From WHSW01 sp963729075 (lineage in GTDB: Bacteria; Actinomycetota; Thermoleophilia; Solirubrobacterales; 70-9), in contig CAVSMU010000008.1 in the NCBI GenBank assembly GCA_963729075.1, positions 186,001 to 250,000 on the forward strand: DNA of 64,000 nucleotides, written 5' to 3'. Shown here in pieces: positions 15,599 through 26,605 of this stretch (its first letter is position 1; every line of letters starts with the position of its first letter). The position numbers and the translations under genes were made by a program. The notes below the pieces were generated by a model, which was not told the origin of the DNA, did no database searches, and worked only from the letters and a program-made list of their open reading frames with translations.

Positions 15599-17089
15599 GT
15601 GGCGGTCCCGGACACAACGACGATCGATCCGCCGGCCTACGGGCCGCCCGACAGCGACGCCCGCCCGGAGCAGGCGTCGTGGAATCCCTGGCCACGCGTC
15701 TGGGAGGACATCGTCAGCGAGCGCCGGGCGAGGGTCCCCTTTCCGCCGGGGCCCACCAACCTCAGCATCGCGCGCACCCAGCAGATGACCAACGACCCGC
15801 TGTCGCTGCTGCTCTCCAACTACGAGCGCTACGGCCCGATCTTCAGCATGCGGATCCTCTACGCACGCATCGTGTTCATGATCGGGCCGGCGGCGAATCA
15901 CTACATCACGGTCTCGCATCCGCACAACTTCCACTGGCGCGAGGGATCGCTCGGCGATCTGATCCCGCTGCTCGGCGACGGCCTGCTGACGATCGACGGC
16001 GGCTATCACGACCGCGCTCGCCGGATCATGATGCCCGCCTTCCATCGCGAGCAGATCGAAGCGGCGGTCGCGGCGATGACCAGGGAGACCGAGGCCGCGC
16101 TGTCGAGCCTGCGACCCGACGCGACCGTCGACATCTACGACTGGGCGCGCAACCTGGCGATGCGGATCGCGATGCGCGCGCTGCTCGGCCTCGACCCGGA
16201 CGACGGCGGCCACGGCGAGACCGCGGCCGAGCACTTCGAGCGCGCGCTCGGCTTCTACGGCACGGACTACCACCTGCGGCTCCTGCGCGGGCCGGGCTCG
16301 CCCTGGCGCCGGCTGATGGCCTCGCGGGAGGTGCTCGACCGGATCGTCTACGCCGAGCTGGCTCACCGCCGCGCCAACCCGGATCCCGAACGACGCGACG
16401 TGCTGACCCTGCTGCTCGCCGCTCGCGACGAGGACGGCGAAGGCTTCTCCGACGAGGAGATCCGCGATCAGCTGATGACGCTGATGTTCGCCGGGCACGA
16501 CACCTCGACCTCGACCCTCTCGTTCATGCTCTACGAGCTCGCGCGCAACCCGCACGTGCTCGCGGCCCTGCAGGCCGAGCAGGACCGCGTCCTCGGCGTC
16601 AAGGCGCCCACCCCGGAGCAGCTGGAGCGCGAGCTTCCCTATCTCGAGATGGTCCTCGACGAGGTGCTTCGCCTGTACCCGCCCGCGTGGATCGGCCCGC
16701 GCCGCGCCGTCCACGACTTCGAGTTCGGCGGCTGCACGGTGCCCGCGGGGGCGCACGTCAACTACTGCTCGTGGGCCAGCCACCGGATTCCCGAGGTCTT
16801 CCCCGAGCCCGAGGCGTTCATCCCCGAGCGCTTCACCCGCGAGCGCAAGGCCGGCCTGCCCCGCGGCGCCTACGTGCCCTTCGGCGGCGGCACGCGGATC
16901 TGCATCGGCAAGCGCTTCGGGCAGACCGAGGTCAAGCTGGTGGCGACGATGCTGCTCCAGCGGCTGCGGCTCGAGCTGCTTCCCGGCCGCACGATGCGGG
17001 TCCGCCAGATGCCGACCCTGAGCCCCGACGGCGGACTCGAGATGCGGGTCCGCGAGCGCGAGCTGCCGGCGCCGCTCGCCGCGACGTAA
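15599..17089 (+). CDS. Cytochrome P450
   Basis: 496 residues, intact. The I-helix oxygen-binding motif AGHDTS is at about 298, the K-helix E-x-x-R in DEVLRLYPP at about 353, and the heme-binding FGGGTRICIGKRF, with the cysteine thiolate, at about 427-437. Length and sequence resemble class I/fatty-acid or terpene hydroxylase-like P450s rather than a named biosynthetic one. The start is GTG 15599. It converges with a glycoside-hydrolase-like gene. No ferredoxin or reductase gene is adjacent. Confidence 0.93.
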   Translation: MAVPDTTTIDPPAYGPPDSDARPEQASWNPWPRVWEDIVSERRARVPFPPGPTNLSIARTQQMTNDPLSLLLSNYERYGPIFSMRILYARIVFMIGPAANHYITVSHPHNFHWREGSLGDLIPLLGDGLLTIDGGYHDRARRIMMPAFHREQIEAAVAAMTRETEAALSSLRPDATVDIYDWARNLAMRIAMRALLGLDPDDGGHGETAAEHFERALGFYGTDYHLRLLRGPGSPWRRLMASREVLDRIVYAELAHRRANPDPERRDVLTLLLAARDEDGEGFSDEEIRDQLMTLMFAGHDTSTSTLSFMLYELARNPHVLAALQAEQDRVLGVKAPTPEQLERELPYLEMVLDEVLRLYPPAWIGPRRAVHDFEFGGCTVPAGAHVNYCSWASHRIPEVFPEPEAFIPERFTRERKAGLPRGAYVPFGGGTRICIGKRFGQTEVKLVATMLLQRLRLELLPGRTMRVRQMPTLSPDGGLEMRVRERELPAPLAAT

Positions 17090-17126
17090 CGGCGGCTACC
17101 GGGACGAATCGGACGGGTCAGCGGCG

Positions 17127-18663
17127 TTATGCGCCGGGCAGCCGCCAGACCAGGCTCTGATCGGCACCGACGCGAGCGCGCAGCTTCGCCCGGCCCTTGG
17201 CCCGAACCTGTGTGTTGAAGACCGCTTCGCGCTTCACGTTGAGCCTCTTGATCGTCCGCCATTCGCCACCGCCCGAGCGGCGCTCGATCAGCAGCTTGCC
17301 GGCCACGGGAGCCCTGCCCCAGGCCCGCGTGCGCGCCCCGGAGAGGCGCTCTGCGACGAACGGGAAGCGAAACGCCGTCAGCGCGGGCTTCGGCGTGCCG
17401 TCCATGAAGTAGAGGCCGGTCCCCCCGGTGAAATAATCGCCGGTCGGCCCGCCCGGCGTGTCGCTGATCTGCAGCATGATCGCGACGCTGGCGCCGCCCT
17501 TCCAGTAGAGGTAGAGCGACTCCTCGATCCGCCGCGCCTGCTTCTGCGGGATTGGGCGCCGGTTCCTCGACGGTCGGTGGATTGCTCGCCCACCAGAACT
17601 CGGTCGCCCAGAGCGGGTGTCGCCCGCCCGGCTCGATCGTGTGGGCGCGCTCGGCGGCGCGAAGCACCTTCCTGACCTCGCCGAGATCCGCGCTCCCCGC
17701 ATCATCGGGATGGATCGCGCTCTGTCTCGGCCCACCGCGGAGGGTGATCGGGTGGTGGGCGAGCACATCGAACTGCGGCTTCTCAGGGCAGGGCGCGCGG
17801 TTCAGCTTCTTGCGACCGCGCAGGCAGAGCAGGTCCCGGTAGAAGACCAGCGGGCGCGTCCGCTCGCCGCCCGGGGGGTCACCGTAGGGGGCGAGGCCCC
17901 CGGTGACCACCTTGTTGCTCGGCGCGATCGCCTTGATCGCGGTGTAGAAGGAGTCGAGCATGCGCCGGTAGTGCTCGGGGGCGAAGCGCTTGCCGCCCTC
18001 GTACTGCGGCGCCAGGTTGACGCCGAGGTTCGGCTCCGCCCAGAGCTGCCACCGCCGGACCTGCGGCAGCGCACCGGACCCGGGATCCGCCGGATCGACG
18101 AACCCGCCCGAGTAGCGGGTGGCGATCGCCGTCGCGAAGTCGCCGAGGGCACCGGGATCGGGCTTCCAGGCTCCTGGTTCGAGATCCTCTACCGGGAGAT
18201 CGGGCCTGTCCGGCCCCTCGGCCCAGCGCGGCGCGCGGGTGACGAGGAGCATCACCTTGAAGCCCTGCGCGGTCGCGTCGCGCACCGCCGCGTCGACCCG
18301 CTCCCACGAATAGGCGGGGTCCGCCGGATCGCGCGGGTCAAAGCCCGCCGGGGGGCGCGCGGGCGCAATGTTGGCCCAGCCCGCCCCGAGCAACACGATC
18401 CCCGCGCCGGCCTGCGAGGCACGGTCGAGCCAGAGATTGCGGACCGCCGGATCCGGATCCACGAAGAGCTGATCGCCGAAGCTCGTGAAGCCGAGCTCGA
18501 GCGGCCGGGCCGCCTTTGCGGGAGGGGCCGTGACGAGGGCGAAGCCGGCCACCGCGAGGGCGAAGGCGGCCACGACGAGCACACCGCCGCGCCTCACGGC
18601 ACGAGCCGCGAACCGGGCCGCGCGGCCCGGCCGTCCTGCTTTGGTGCACTCGTGCAAGGGCAT
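17127..18663 (-). CDS. Secreted clan GH-A-like glycoside hydrolase (frameshifted)
   Basis: About 510 residues when a one-base shift near 17550 is bridged. A signal peptide (about 28-52, ending AKAARP) precedes a TIM-barrel-like domain. WQLWAEPNL (about 207) carries the presumed acid/base Glu of the W-N-E-P-N type, and LWATEFWW (about 350) the nucleophile Glu, as in GH39/GH5 enzymes. A C-terminal beta domain (about 440-510) resembles a small accessory module. Before the break the frame reads VEEPAPNP; after it QKQARRIEESLYLYWKGG. It neighbours O-antigen ligase genes, so a role in trimming surface glycan is plausible. Confidence 0.7.
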
Positions 18664-18725
18664 GTACCGTTGCTCCGTTTGAGGATCGATCCCTGCTGCC
18701 GGCTCCCCCCGGCTCGACGCTCAGC

Positions 18726-19291
18726 TTATCCGGTCTGGCTCATCCGCCTGCGGGCGACGAACACGATCCCGGCCGCGGTGATCGCGAGCAGGATCAGCGG
18801 CAGCACGAGCCCCATCCCGTCGCCTTCGTCCCCGCCGAGCAGCGAATCGAGGACCGAGCCGGCTCCGGAGTCCGAGCCGCCGGTGCCCTCGGAGCCTCTG
18901 CCCGCCCCCGATCGCCCCTGATCTGCGGCGCGTTCGCGTCGGCGAGCGCTTGCGTCCCGGCGCCGTTCGCGCCGAGGTCGTAAAGCCGTTGCACGGTCGA
19001 GGGCGGGATTGCCGACGATCCGGCATCCCCGGATCCGTCGCCTCCCCCGGCGCCCCCACCGGATCCGCCGCCGCCGGCATCGTTCTGCTGGTTGCCGCAC
19101 GCTCCCGGGATCGACTGGGCATACTGGTCGATCTCGGAGTCGGCGGGCACCGTCGGGCCGGCGCCGCAGCCCGGCTTCGCCGCGGCCACCGCGGGGACGG
19201 CGCCGAGGACGAGGACTACGGCTAGGGAAGTCATGCAGATGCGCACCGCGATCACCAATTTCTTTCGAGGCCGCGACCCGAACGCTGACAT
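18726..19291 (-). CDS. Small secreted or membrane-anchored protein, unknown function (frameshifted)
   Basis: About 188 residues if a shift near 18915 is bridged. It starts with a signal peptide (KLVIAVRICMTSLAVVLVLG, cleavage after AVAAAKP), followed by a low-complexity Gly/Ser/Asp region and a short helix (TVQRLYDLGANG). It ends with one transmembrane helix and a basic tail (ARRRMSQTG), a cell-surface anchor layout without an LPxTG motif. It is divergent from the O-antigen ligase. I do not recognise a family. Confidence 0.55.
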
Positions 19292-19296
19292 CTTAG

Positions 19297-21354
19297 GGGG
19301 AGCGCGAGCGCGAGGCCAAGCGCTCGAGGTCGCGCCCCGTCGAGCGGCCGACCCTGCGCGTTCCCGGCGTCGGCGTTCTGCGGCTCGACCCGGCGGGGTT
19401 CGCCGCCTGGCTCGTCCCGGCGGTCGCGATCGTCTACCTCGCCCTCAACAACGGCGGCTACGGGGTGGTGGAGCGCAGCGAGATCGGGATCGCGGTCTGG
19501 TGGCTGCTGCTCGTCGGCACCCTCGTCGGCGCGCTTCCGATCGCCGGAGGGACGAACGCGGGTCGCGCCCTGCTGATCGTCCTCGCCGCGTTCGCCGCCT
19601 GGACCGCGCTCTCGCTGACTTGGACCGAGAGCGAGGAGCGGACCTCGATCGAGCTGGCGCGGACGCTCACCTATCTCGGCGTGTTCGCCGTCGCCCTCGC
19701 CGTCCAACGCGAGGGGCGCTGGCGTCACCTCCTCAACGGGGTAACCACCGGCGTGGCGGTCGTCTGCGGAATCGCGGTCCTCTCGCGGCTCGAGCCGACC
19801 TGGTTCGCGGAGCGGCCCAGCGGCGCCTTCATAGTCGGGATCCAGATCGAGAGCAGGCTCGCCTACCCGCTCAACTACGCGAGCGGACTCGGCGCGTTCG
19901 CCGGGATCGCCTTGCCGCTCTGCCTGGCTGCTGCCTCGTCGGCGCGCACGACGATCGGCCAGGGGCTTGCAGCGGCCGCGCTCCCGATCGTGGCGCTGAC
20001 GATCTGGCTGACGGCCTCCGGGCTGTCGGTCGGACTGGTCGCCGTCACGCTCGCGATCTTCTTCGTCCTCGCGCCCGACCGGCTCCCGAAGCTCGTCACG
20101 CTGCTGATCGCCGCCGCGGGCTCCACCCTTCTCTTCCTGGCGGTCGAGCAGCGCGACGCGCTCGACCGGGGCCTGACCAACCTCGCGGCGCAGCAAGAGG
20201 GCGGTGAGCTCGAGCTGCTCATCCTCCTGGTCTGCGCCGGGGTGGCGCTCGCCCAGGTCGGAATCGGCCTCGCGGCCCGAAACGCGAAACGCCCCAGCTG
20301 GCTGCGGGTCTCGCGGCCGGTGCTGACGGGTGCCGCGATCGCGATCGTCGTGGTCGGTGCCCCCGTCGCCGTCGCGGCCGGAGTGCCGGCGAAGCTCTCC
20401 GACCGCTGGGAGGAGTTCAAGGGCGAGGACGACAGCGGAAGCGAGGACGACGGAGGCGGCGCGAGCGGCGAAAGGCGATCCCGCGTCAACCAGCTCCTGA
20501 ACCTCAGCGGGTCGGGGCGCTATCAGTTCTGGGAGTCGGCCGTCGACGCCAACGAGGCCGAGCCGCTGACCGGGATCGGCCCTGGGACGTTCGAGTTCTG
20601 GTGGGCTCGCAACGGCAGCTACGCGGGCTTCATCCGCGACGCGCACAGCCTCTACATGGAGACGCTGGGCGAGCTGGGAATCGTGGGCTTCGTCCTCATC
20701 GTCGGCTTCTCGCTCGCCGTGCTGATCATGGGCGCGGTGCGCTGCTGGCGCGCGCCGCCCGATCTGCGCCTCGGCCTCGCGGCGGCGGTCGCCGGCTGCG
20801 CGGCGTTCGTCGGCGGGGCGATGGTCGACTGGACCTGGGAGATCGGCGTCTTCGGGCTCGTGTTCATGGTGTTGGCGGCGATCGCCGTCGCCGGCGGGCG
20901 GCCGACCGCGGTACGGCGGGGCGGCGCCGAGCCACCCTGGCAGCGCTGGGCGGGTCGCGCCGCGGTCGCCGTCGTCTCGCTGGTCGCGATCTTCGCGATC
21001 GCTCGTCCACTCGCCGGCTCGCGCGCGATCACGGACAGCCAAGAGGACGCAGCGTCAGGCGATCTGCGAGCGGCGCTCGCGAAGGCCGACGACGCGACCG
21101 AGATCGAGCCCTACGCGGCGACCCCCTACCTGCAAAAGGCGCTGGTGCTCGAGCGGCTCGGCCGGCCGGAGCCGGCGGTGAATGCCGCGAGGCGGGCGAC
21201 CAGGAAGGAGTCGACCAACTGGAAGACCTGGCTCGTGCTCTCGCGGCTCGAGGCGGAGGCCGGAAACGCCCAGGCGGCGGTCGATGCGTATCTCGAGGGG
21301 CGGCGAATGAACCCGATCCGGGATCTTCCGCCAGTGAGCGCGCAGACTGCGGCG
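19297..21354 (+). CDS. O-antigen ligase/polymerase-like protein with C-terminal TPR (start unclear)
   Basis: Polytopic protein with at least 10 membrane helices, a large periplasmic-type loop (about 1.0-1.1 kb into the gene) containing a Wzy_C-like region (RYQFWESAVDA, GIGPGTFEFWW, AHSLYMETLGELGIVG), and a C-terminal TPR-like stretch. Such proteins polymerise or ligate undecaprenyl-linked glycans outside the membrane. The first usable start is GTG 19465, yet clear coding sequence including a membrane helix (AAWLVPAVAIVYLALNNG) begins just after an in-frame stop at 19294. A start codon has therefore probably been lost to an indel. The frame continues without a stop into the next gene. Confidence 0.75.
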
Positions 21355-22809
21355 ATGCCACGCCTGCTCGCCGCCGCCGTGGTGCTCGTCGCCGCCGGGG
21401 TCGTCCTGGTGCTGGAGATCCTGGCTGTGCGGCTCGCCGCCCCCTACGTCGGGCTGACGCTCGAGACCTACTCGGCGGCGATCGGGGTCGCGCTGCTGGG
21501 GATCGCCGCCGGCGCGTGGGTCGGCGGGCAGTTGGCCGACGTGGTCGACCCGCGGACGACGCTCGGGCCAACGCTGATCGTCGCCGGCGTGCTCGTGCTG
21601 CTGGCGCGGCCGATCGTCGACGGACTGGGGCCGCGTCTGGAGGACGGCGGGTCGCTGGCGACGCTCGCGGTGGTGGGGGCGGGGAGCGGCCCCGCGATCC
21701 TCGCGCTCTCGATGGCGCATCCGGCGGTGGTGAAGCTGCGGCTCGCCGCGCTCGAGCACACCGGCGCGACGGTGGGCGGGCTTTCGGCGGTCGGGACGCT
21801 GGGGGCGCTCGGCGGCACGCTCCTGACCGGCTTCGTCCTGCTCGGAGAGCTCTCGACGCGCGACATCGCGCTCGGTGCCGGCCTGCTGGTGGTCGGGCTC
21901 GGGGTGGTGGTGAGCGTGGCGTTGCGCCGCAGCGGCCCCCACAGCATGGTCGTGATCGCGCTGCCCACGCTCGCGGTGCTGCCCGCTCTCGCAGTGCTGC
22001 TCGCGAGCGATGGCGTGTGCGAGCGCGAAACGCGCTACTACTGCGCTCGCGTCGAGGCGGCCCCGCCGGGGAAGATTCTGTGGCTCGACAACCTCTCTCA
22101 CGCCTACGTGAACCCGCGCGCGGCCGCAGCACCTGCTGCTCGAGTACCTCGGGCGCATCGAGAGCATCGTGGCCGCGTTCCGCCCAGGGAGCTCGCCCCT
22201 CACGGTTCTGCACATCGGCGGCGGCGGCTTCGCGTACCCCGGTTACCTTGCGGCGGCGCGCCCGGGAACCGAATCGACGGTGCTCGAGCTCGATCCCGAG
22301 GTGGTCGAGATCGCGCGCGAGGAGCTCGGGCTGAACACCGGCCCGGACCTGCGCGTGCGCACCGGCGATGCCCGGATGAGCATCCTCGACGAGCCCTCGG
22401 GCGCCTACGACCTCGTGGTCGGCGATGCCTTCTCGAGCCGCTCGGTGCCATGGCACCTGACCACGAGGGAGTTCCTGGCCGAGGTGCGGCGCGTGCTGCG
22501 GCCCGACGGCGTCTACGCGCTCAACCTGATCGATGGGGGCGAGTTGGGCTTCCTGCGCGCCGAGCTCGCGACGCTCGAGGCGGTGTTCGAGGACGTCGTC
22601 GTGATCGGCAACCCCGGACAGACCTCCGGGAACTTCATCGTCGCCGCCTCACCGGCGCCGCTCCCGCTCGAAGCGCTGCGCCGGCACGCCGCCGCGGCCG
22701 GCGCCGAGGTGATCGACGCCGCCACGCTCACGGAGGGCGCGCCGATTCTGACCGACGACTTCGCGCCGGTCGACCAGCTCATCGGCTCGACGCCGGCGAC
22801 GACGGGTAG
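21355..22809 (+). CDS. Membrane-fused spermidine-synthase-like protein (frameshifted)
   Basis: The N-terminal part has about seven membrane helices (from MPRLLAAAVVLVAAGV) and the C-terminal part a SAM/aminopropyltransferase-type Rossmann domain: VLHIGGGGFAYPGYL, VLELDPEVVEIA, VVGDAFSSRSVPWHLTT, LTDDFAPVDQLI. Such fusions are common in actinobacteria and their substrate is uncertain. A one-base shift near 22122 separates LSHAYVNPR from QHLLLEYLGRIES, and another near the end would bring the TAG at 22807 into frame. As sequenced it is fused in frame to the O-antigen ligase; a real fusion or a lost stop codon cannot be separated here. Confidence 0.7.
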   Translation: MPRLLAAAVVLVAAGVVLVLEILAVRLAAPYVGLTLETYSAAIGVALLGIAAGAWVGGQLADVVDPRTTLGPTLIVAGVLVLLARPIVDGLGPRLEDGGSLATLAVVGAGSGPAILALSMAHPAVVKLRLAALEHTGATVGGLSAVGTLGALGGTLLTGFVLLGELSTRDIALGAGLLVVGLGVVVSVALRRSGPHSMVVIALPTLAVLPALAVLLASDGVCERETRYYCARVEAAPPGKILWLDNLSHAYVNPRAAAAPAARVPRAHREHRGRVPPRELAPHGSAHRRRRLRVPRLPCGGAPGNRIDGARARSRGGRDRARGARAEHRPGPARAHRRCPDEHPRRALGRLRPRGRRCLLEPLGAMAPDHEGVPGRGAARAAARRRLRAQPDRWGRVGLPARRARDARGGVRGRRRDRQPRTDLRELHRRRLTGAAPARSAAPARRRGRRRGDRRRHAHGGRADSDRRLRAGRPAHRLDAGDDG

Positions 22810-22825
22810 CTCGTCCCGCCGACGC

Positions 22826-23645
22826 CTAGGTACCTTCCCGGCGGTCTCGCCACACGTGGTAGAGGGGGCGAATGACGAGGATCAGCAGTGTCTGCAGGAT
22901 CGCGATCAGTGGGAGCAGGGGTCGCGCCCAGCGCGGCACGGCCGGGTCGCTGGCCAGCCGCGCGCGAACGCGCTTCGCCTTCGCAGGAGGTCGGCCGCTC
23001 CGCGGGATCGTCGCAGCAGGGACTCGGGATGGGCGTGATAGATGGCGGCCGGACGCGGGTCGATCACTATGCGCCCACGAAAGGCCTGCGACACGCCGAG
23101 AACCCAGTCCTCACCACTGCGGTCGATGTACCCCCCGGCGTCGCGGACCCAGGCCGTCCGCATGATCGCGCTGCCGTGGATCGGATACAGCGACCAGGTG
23201 GCGGTGGCCAGCGCGAACAGCCGCCGAGCGCGGGTCAGCGCCGGCACGAAGCCGACGCGGCGTCCGATGACGAGCGCCGGTATCCGCATCCAGCAGGGAC
23301 ATCGCGTAGACGGCGATGCCGGGGTCCGCGTCGATCCCCGCCCGCAGCGAGGTGAGCGCGCCCGCGGTGAGCTCGTCGTCGGCATCGAGGATCACGACGT
23401 ACTCGGTCTCGACCCGCTCGAGACCGAGGTTCCGTGCCTCGCCGACGCTCAGCCGGCGCGGCGAGCGGACGAGGGTCGTCCCGGAGATCTCCGGGACCTC
23501 CACATCGGACGCGTTGTCGGCGACGATGATCGGGACGTCGGCGTCCTGGGCGCGAACGCTCGCGATCGCGCGCTCCAGCGAAGCCACGTAGCGTGCGCCC
23601 CACACGGGGATCACCACGGTCACTGCGGGGCCCGGCGAGTTCAAC
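22826..23645 (-). CDS. Family 2 glycosyltransferase (frameshifted)
   Basis: About 272 residues. The GT-A start AVTVVIPVWGARYVASLERA is followed by the nucleotide-binding/DxD segment VVILDADDELTAGAL (about 85). After a shift near 23285, ALVIGRRVGFVPAL and a segment with the acceptor-site ED (RSGEDWVLGVSQAF) continue. A second shift near 22980 leads to a C-terminal membrane helix (LLPLIAILQTLLILVI) and stop at 22826. The start is TTG 23645. It probably adds one sugar to a lipid-linked repeat unit on the inner face of the membrane. Confidence 0.75.
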
Positions 23646-23801
23646 GGCCGGCACTTTCTAGCGCAGTCTTGACGACGGCCACTCGCTGCGATTAGGCTGC
23701 GTAGCTGCGGGGGGCGTTTCGGTCGTTGGCCACGACGACCGCCACCAGCAGGCACGAGGCGCCTCCGCGGTGATCGATGCCTCGCTTCTATCAACCACCG
23801 G

Positions 23802-24894
23802 ATGCCTGAGGGACTCACCCTCGCCGTCGCCTTTGCCCTGGCCCTGGCCGCCGCCGCGCTGGCGACGCCCGCGGCGATCGCGCTCGCACGCCGCACCTCC
23901 TTCTACGACCACCCGCGCGACTACAAGAAGCACGCGGCCCCGACCCCGTATCTGGGCGGCGTGGCGGTGCTCTTCGGCGTGCTCGTCGCGTTGGCCGCCC
24001 TCCGCGGGCGACTCGGCGACTTCGACACCATCGTGGTGGTCGCCATTGCGTTACTCGCGGTGGGAACCCTCGACGATCGGATCGGGCTGAACATCGGTGT
24101 GCGGGTGGTGGCCGAGGTCGGCGCCGCCGCGGTGCTGTTCTACTCGGGCATCGGCTGGGCGGTGTTCGGAAGCGAGGTCGCGAACCTCCTGCTCACGATC
24201 CTCTTCGTGCTCGCGGTCGTCAACGCCTTCAACCTGATGGACAACCTGGATGGCGCCACGACGACGATCGCGCTCGTCTCGGCGCTCGCGATCGCGGTCT
24301 TTGCGGCGGTCCACAGCTACGAACCCGCGGCGACGCTCGCGGTCGCGCTCGCCGGAGCGTGCGCCGGCTTTCTCCCCTACAACCTCGCGAGCCCCGGGGC
24401 GCGAATCTTCCTCGGCGACGGCGGAAGCATGGCGATCGGCGTGATGCTGGCCGGGCTCTTCATGAGCCTGCCGGAGACCGAGGCCTTCGGCTGGGAGCTG
24501 CTCCCGGTGATCGTCGTTCTGGTCGGTCTGCCCGCGCTCGACACGGCGCTGGTCATCGTCTCCCGGCTGCGCCGCGGCGTCCCGGTCCTGAGCGGCGGGC
24601 GCGATCACCTGACCCACCGCCTGTTCGAACGGCTGGGGTCCTGCCGGCACGTGGCGCTCGCGCTGGCCGGTGCGCAGGCCGTGCTCTCGGGAGCTGGCGA
24701 TCGCTCTTCTCTACCTGGACCCGAATGCCGCGGCGGCGGGGGCAGCCACGCTCCTCGTTTCCGGCGTGGTGTTGATTGCGGTCCTGGAGGCACCCGAGTG
24801 GGGATCCTCGACGCTCAGGGCTCGGGCCAGGGTCTCCCAGCCGGAAGAATCCACGGTTACCGGGTCGCCGGCCCAGGACGAATCGCCCGCGTAG
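23802..24894 (+). CDS. Undecaprenyl-phosphate sugar-1-phosphate transferase (MraY/WecA family; frameshifted)
   Basis: Starts lipid-linked glycan synthesis by transferring a sugar-1-phosphate (GlcNAc-1-P in WecA) to undecaprenyl phosphate. About ten membrane helices are visible. Family motifs are YDHPRDYKKHAAPTPYLGG (about 36), GTLDDRIGL (about 87), NAFNLMDNLDGA (about 145), IFLGDGGSMAIG (about 203) and GRDHLTHRLFERLG (about 266). A shift near 24690 separates LALAGAQAVL from ELAIALLYLD; the bridged protein ends at 24894. It marks this region as the assembly locus of an undecaprenyl-linked surface polysaccharide. Confidence 0.85.
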
Positions 24895-24944
24895 TCGCAA
24901 GCTTCGCGTAATCGCGAGCTCGGACGGCCGATCCTACGCTCGGG

Positions 24945-26582
24945 TCAGGAGTCGCGCGCGTCCTGATCCGGCTGCGCGGTGGGTTCGGAGGCCGACCCCG
25001 CCCGCTCGCGCTCGCGCGATCCGCGGCTGAGAACTTCGCCCCGTCCGTTCCCGTCCGCGGTGCCTGCCTCGCCGGCCTCGGCGGCCGCCGGCGGTCGGTC
25101 GGGGATCGGCCCGCGCTCGTCAGGTCCCGCGTCCTCCGCCTCGTAGTAGTCCCCGCCGTAGCCGTAGAGGCCCGACTTCCCGGACCCCGTGGCGACCGCT
25201 CCCAGGATGGTGCCGCGCGCCGTCTCGATCACCTGGCGCATCCGCTGTAGGGCATCTCGGCTCGTGGTGCCGACCTTGGCGACGAGAACCGCCCCCGACA
25301 CCCTCTCGAGCAGCGGCACGGCGTCGCTCACGCTGAGCAGCGGTGGGGTGTCGACGACGACGATGTCGGCCTGCTCGGAGAGCGTTTCCAGTAGCGACCC
25401 CATGCGCCTCGAACTCAGCAGCCGCGCCGGGTTCGGTGGCTGGCTGCCGGAGGCGAGCACCCGCAAGCGCCCATCTCCAACATCGACCTCGACGAGCGCA
25501 TCCTCGAGCTCGCCCTGATTGGTGAGCACCTCCGACAACCCGATCTTGGGCTCGATGCCAAGCCGCACGCCGATCTGAGGGTGCCTCAGATCGGCGTCGA
25601 TCAGCACGACGTCCTGTCCGTCCATCGCGAGCGCGACAGCCAGATAGAGCGAAACAGTCGTCTTCCCGTCCCCCTTGGTCGGGCTGGCCACCATGACCGT
25701 CGAGACCGGGCGGTCGATGTTGAAGTAGACGAGGCTGGCGGCGAGCGTGCGAAACGCCTCGCGGACCGGCGTTGCGGCCGGCCGCGCCCCGGGAAACGCG
25801 GCGCGAGGAATCACGGAGAGCAGCGGCGTCCCGAGCATCGGCTCGAGCTCGTCGGGGTCCCGCAGCCGGCGGTCGAGTCGCTCGCGGACGACCACCGCGC
25901 CCAGCGCGAGCAGCAGCGCGACGACCGCGGCCAGCGCCGTGTTCCGCTCCGGGTTGGGCGAGATCGGCTCGTTCGGGACCTCCGCCGTCAGGACGGTCTT
26001 GGTGCTCTCTTTGGCCTCGGCTCGGGAGGCATCCAGGCTCTGGAGCTGACTGGTGATCTCGGCCTGTGTCGCCTCGTCGTTGGTCTCGTCGGCCTGCGCC
26101 TCCAGCTTCGCCATCGCCCGGTCGATTCGGTTCACGGTCTCGCCGGTGCGCACCTCGTCGATCGCGGTCGCGTAGGCGTTGGCGAGGTCGGCGGCCCGCT
26201 GTCCGCTCCCGGCCGTCGCCGTCACCTGAAGGAAATTCGTGTCAGACCCGCCGGAGGTCGTGAGCGGCGTCTACCTTGACGCTGCCACGGGGGGACCCTC
26301 CCAGCTCCTCGGCCGCCGCATCCTGGACCTTCTGCGAGTCGAACCAGCAGCTCTTCCGAACCGAACGAGGAGAGCGCGCCGCCCCGTCACCCCCGCCACC
26401 TCGTACGTCGTGGCCGAGCTAGTGATGATCGCACGGGTCTGGTACGTGTCCACGAGTCGCGTCGAGACCACATAGACCACGACGGGAATCGAGACGAGGA
26501 TGCCCAGGAACAGCCAGCGCCGCCGCCAAAGGGCGTCCAAAACCGACCGCAGATCGGGCTGCGCCCCCGGCGACCGTTCCAT
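24945..26582 (-). CDS. Wzz-type chain-length regulator fused to BY-kinase (CpsD/CapB-like; frameshifted)
   Basis: About 545 residues. The N-terminus has one helix (WLFLGILVSIPVVVYVVS), a coiled-coil periplasmic part and a second helix (LAAVVALLLALGAVVV). The cytosolic kinase has Walker A ASPTKGDGKTTVS, Walker A' VVLIDADLRHPQ and Walker B IVVVDTPPLL. The tail has only a few tyrosines (GLYGYGGDYYEAE), the usual autophosphorylation cluster, followed by a Glu/Arg-rich end. Between 26240 and 26385 the reading frame changes about four times while family sequence persists. It controls polymer chain length together with the O-antigen polymerase. Confidence 0.82.
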
Positions 26583-26605
26583 GCCGCGGCCATTATACGG
26601 TCGAT

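Noticed and set aside
17089..17127. Possible terminator between P450 and glycoside-hydrolase genes
   Set aside because: No convincing stem or T-run in the 37-bp gap.
20652..21032. Minus-strand frames within the O-antigen ligase
   Set aside because: Shadows without family sequence; the ligase frame is continuous there.
26240..26385. Programmed frameshifting in the Wzz/BY-kinase gene
   Set aside because: About four frame changes within 145 bp without a slippery site or conserved structure fit sequencing indels better than recoding.
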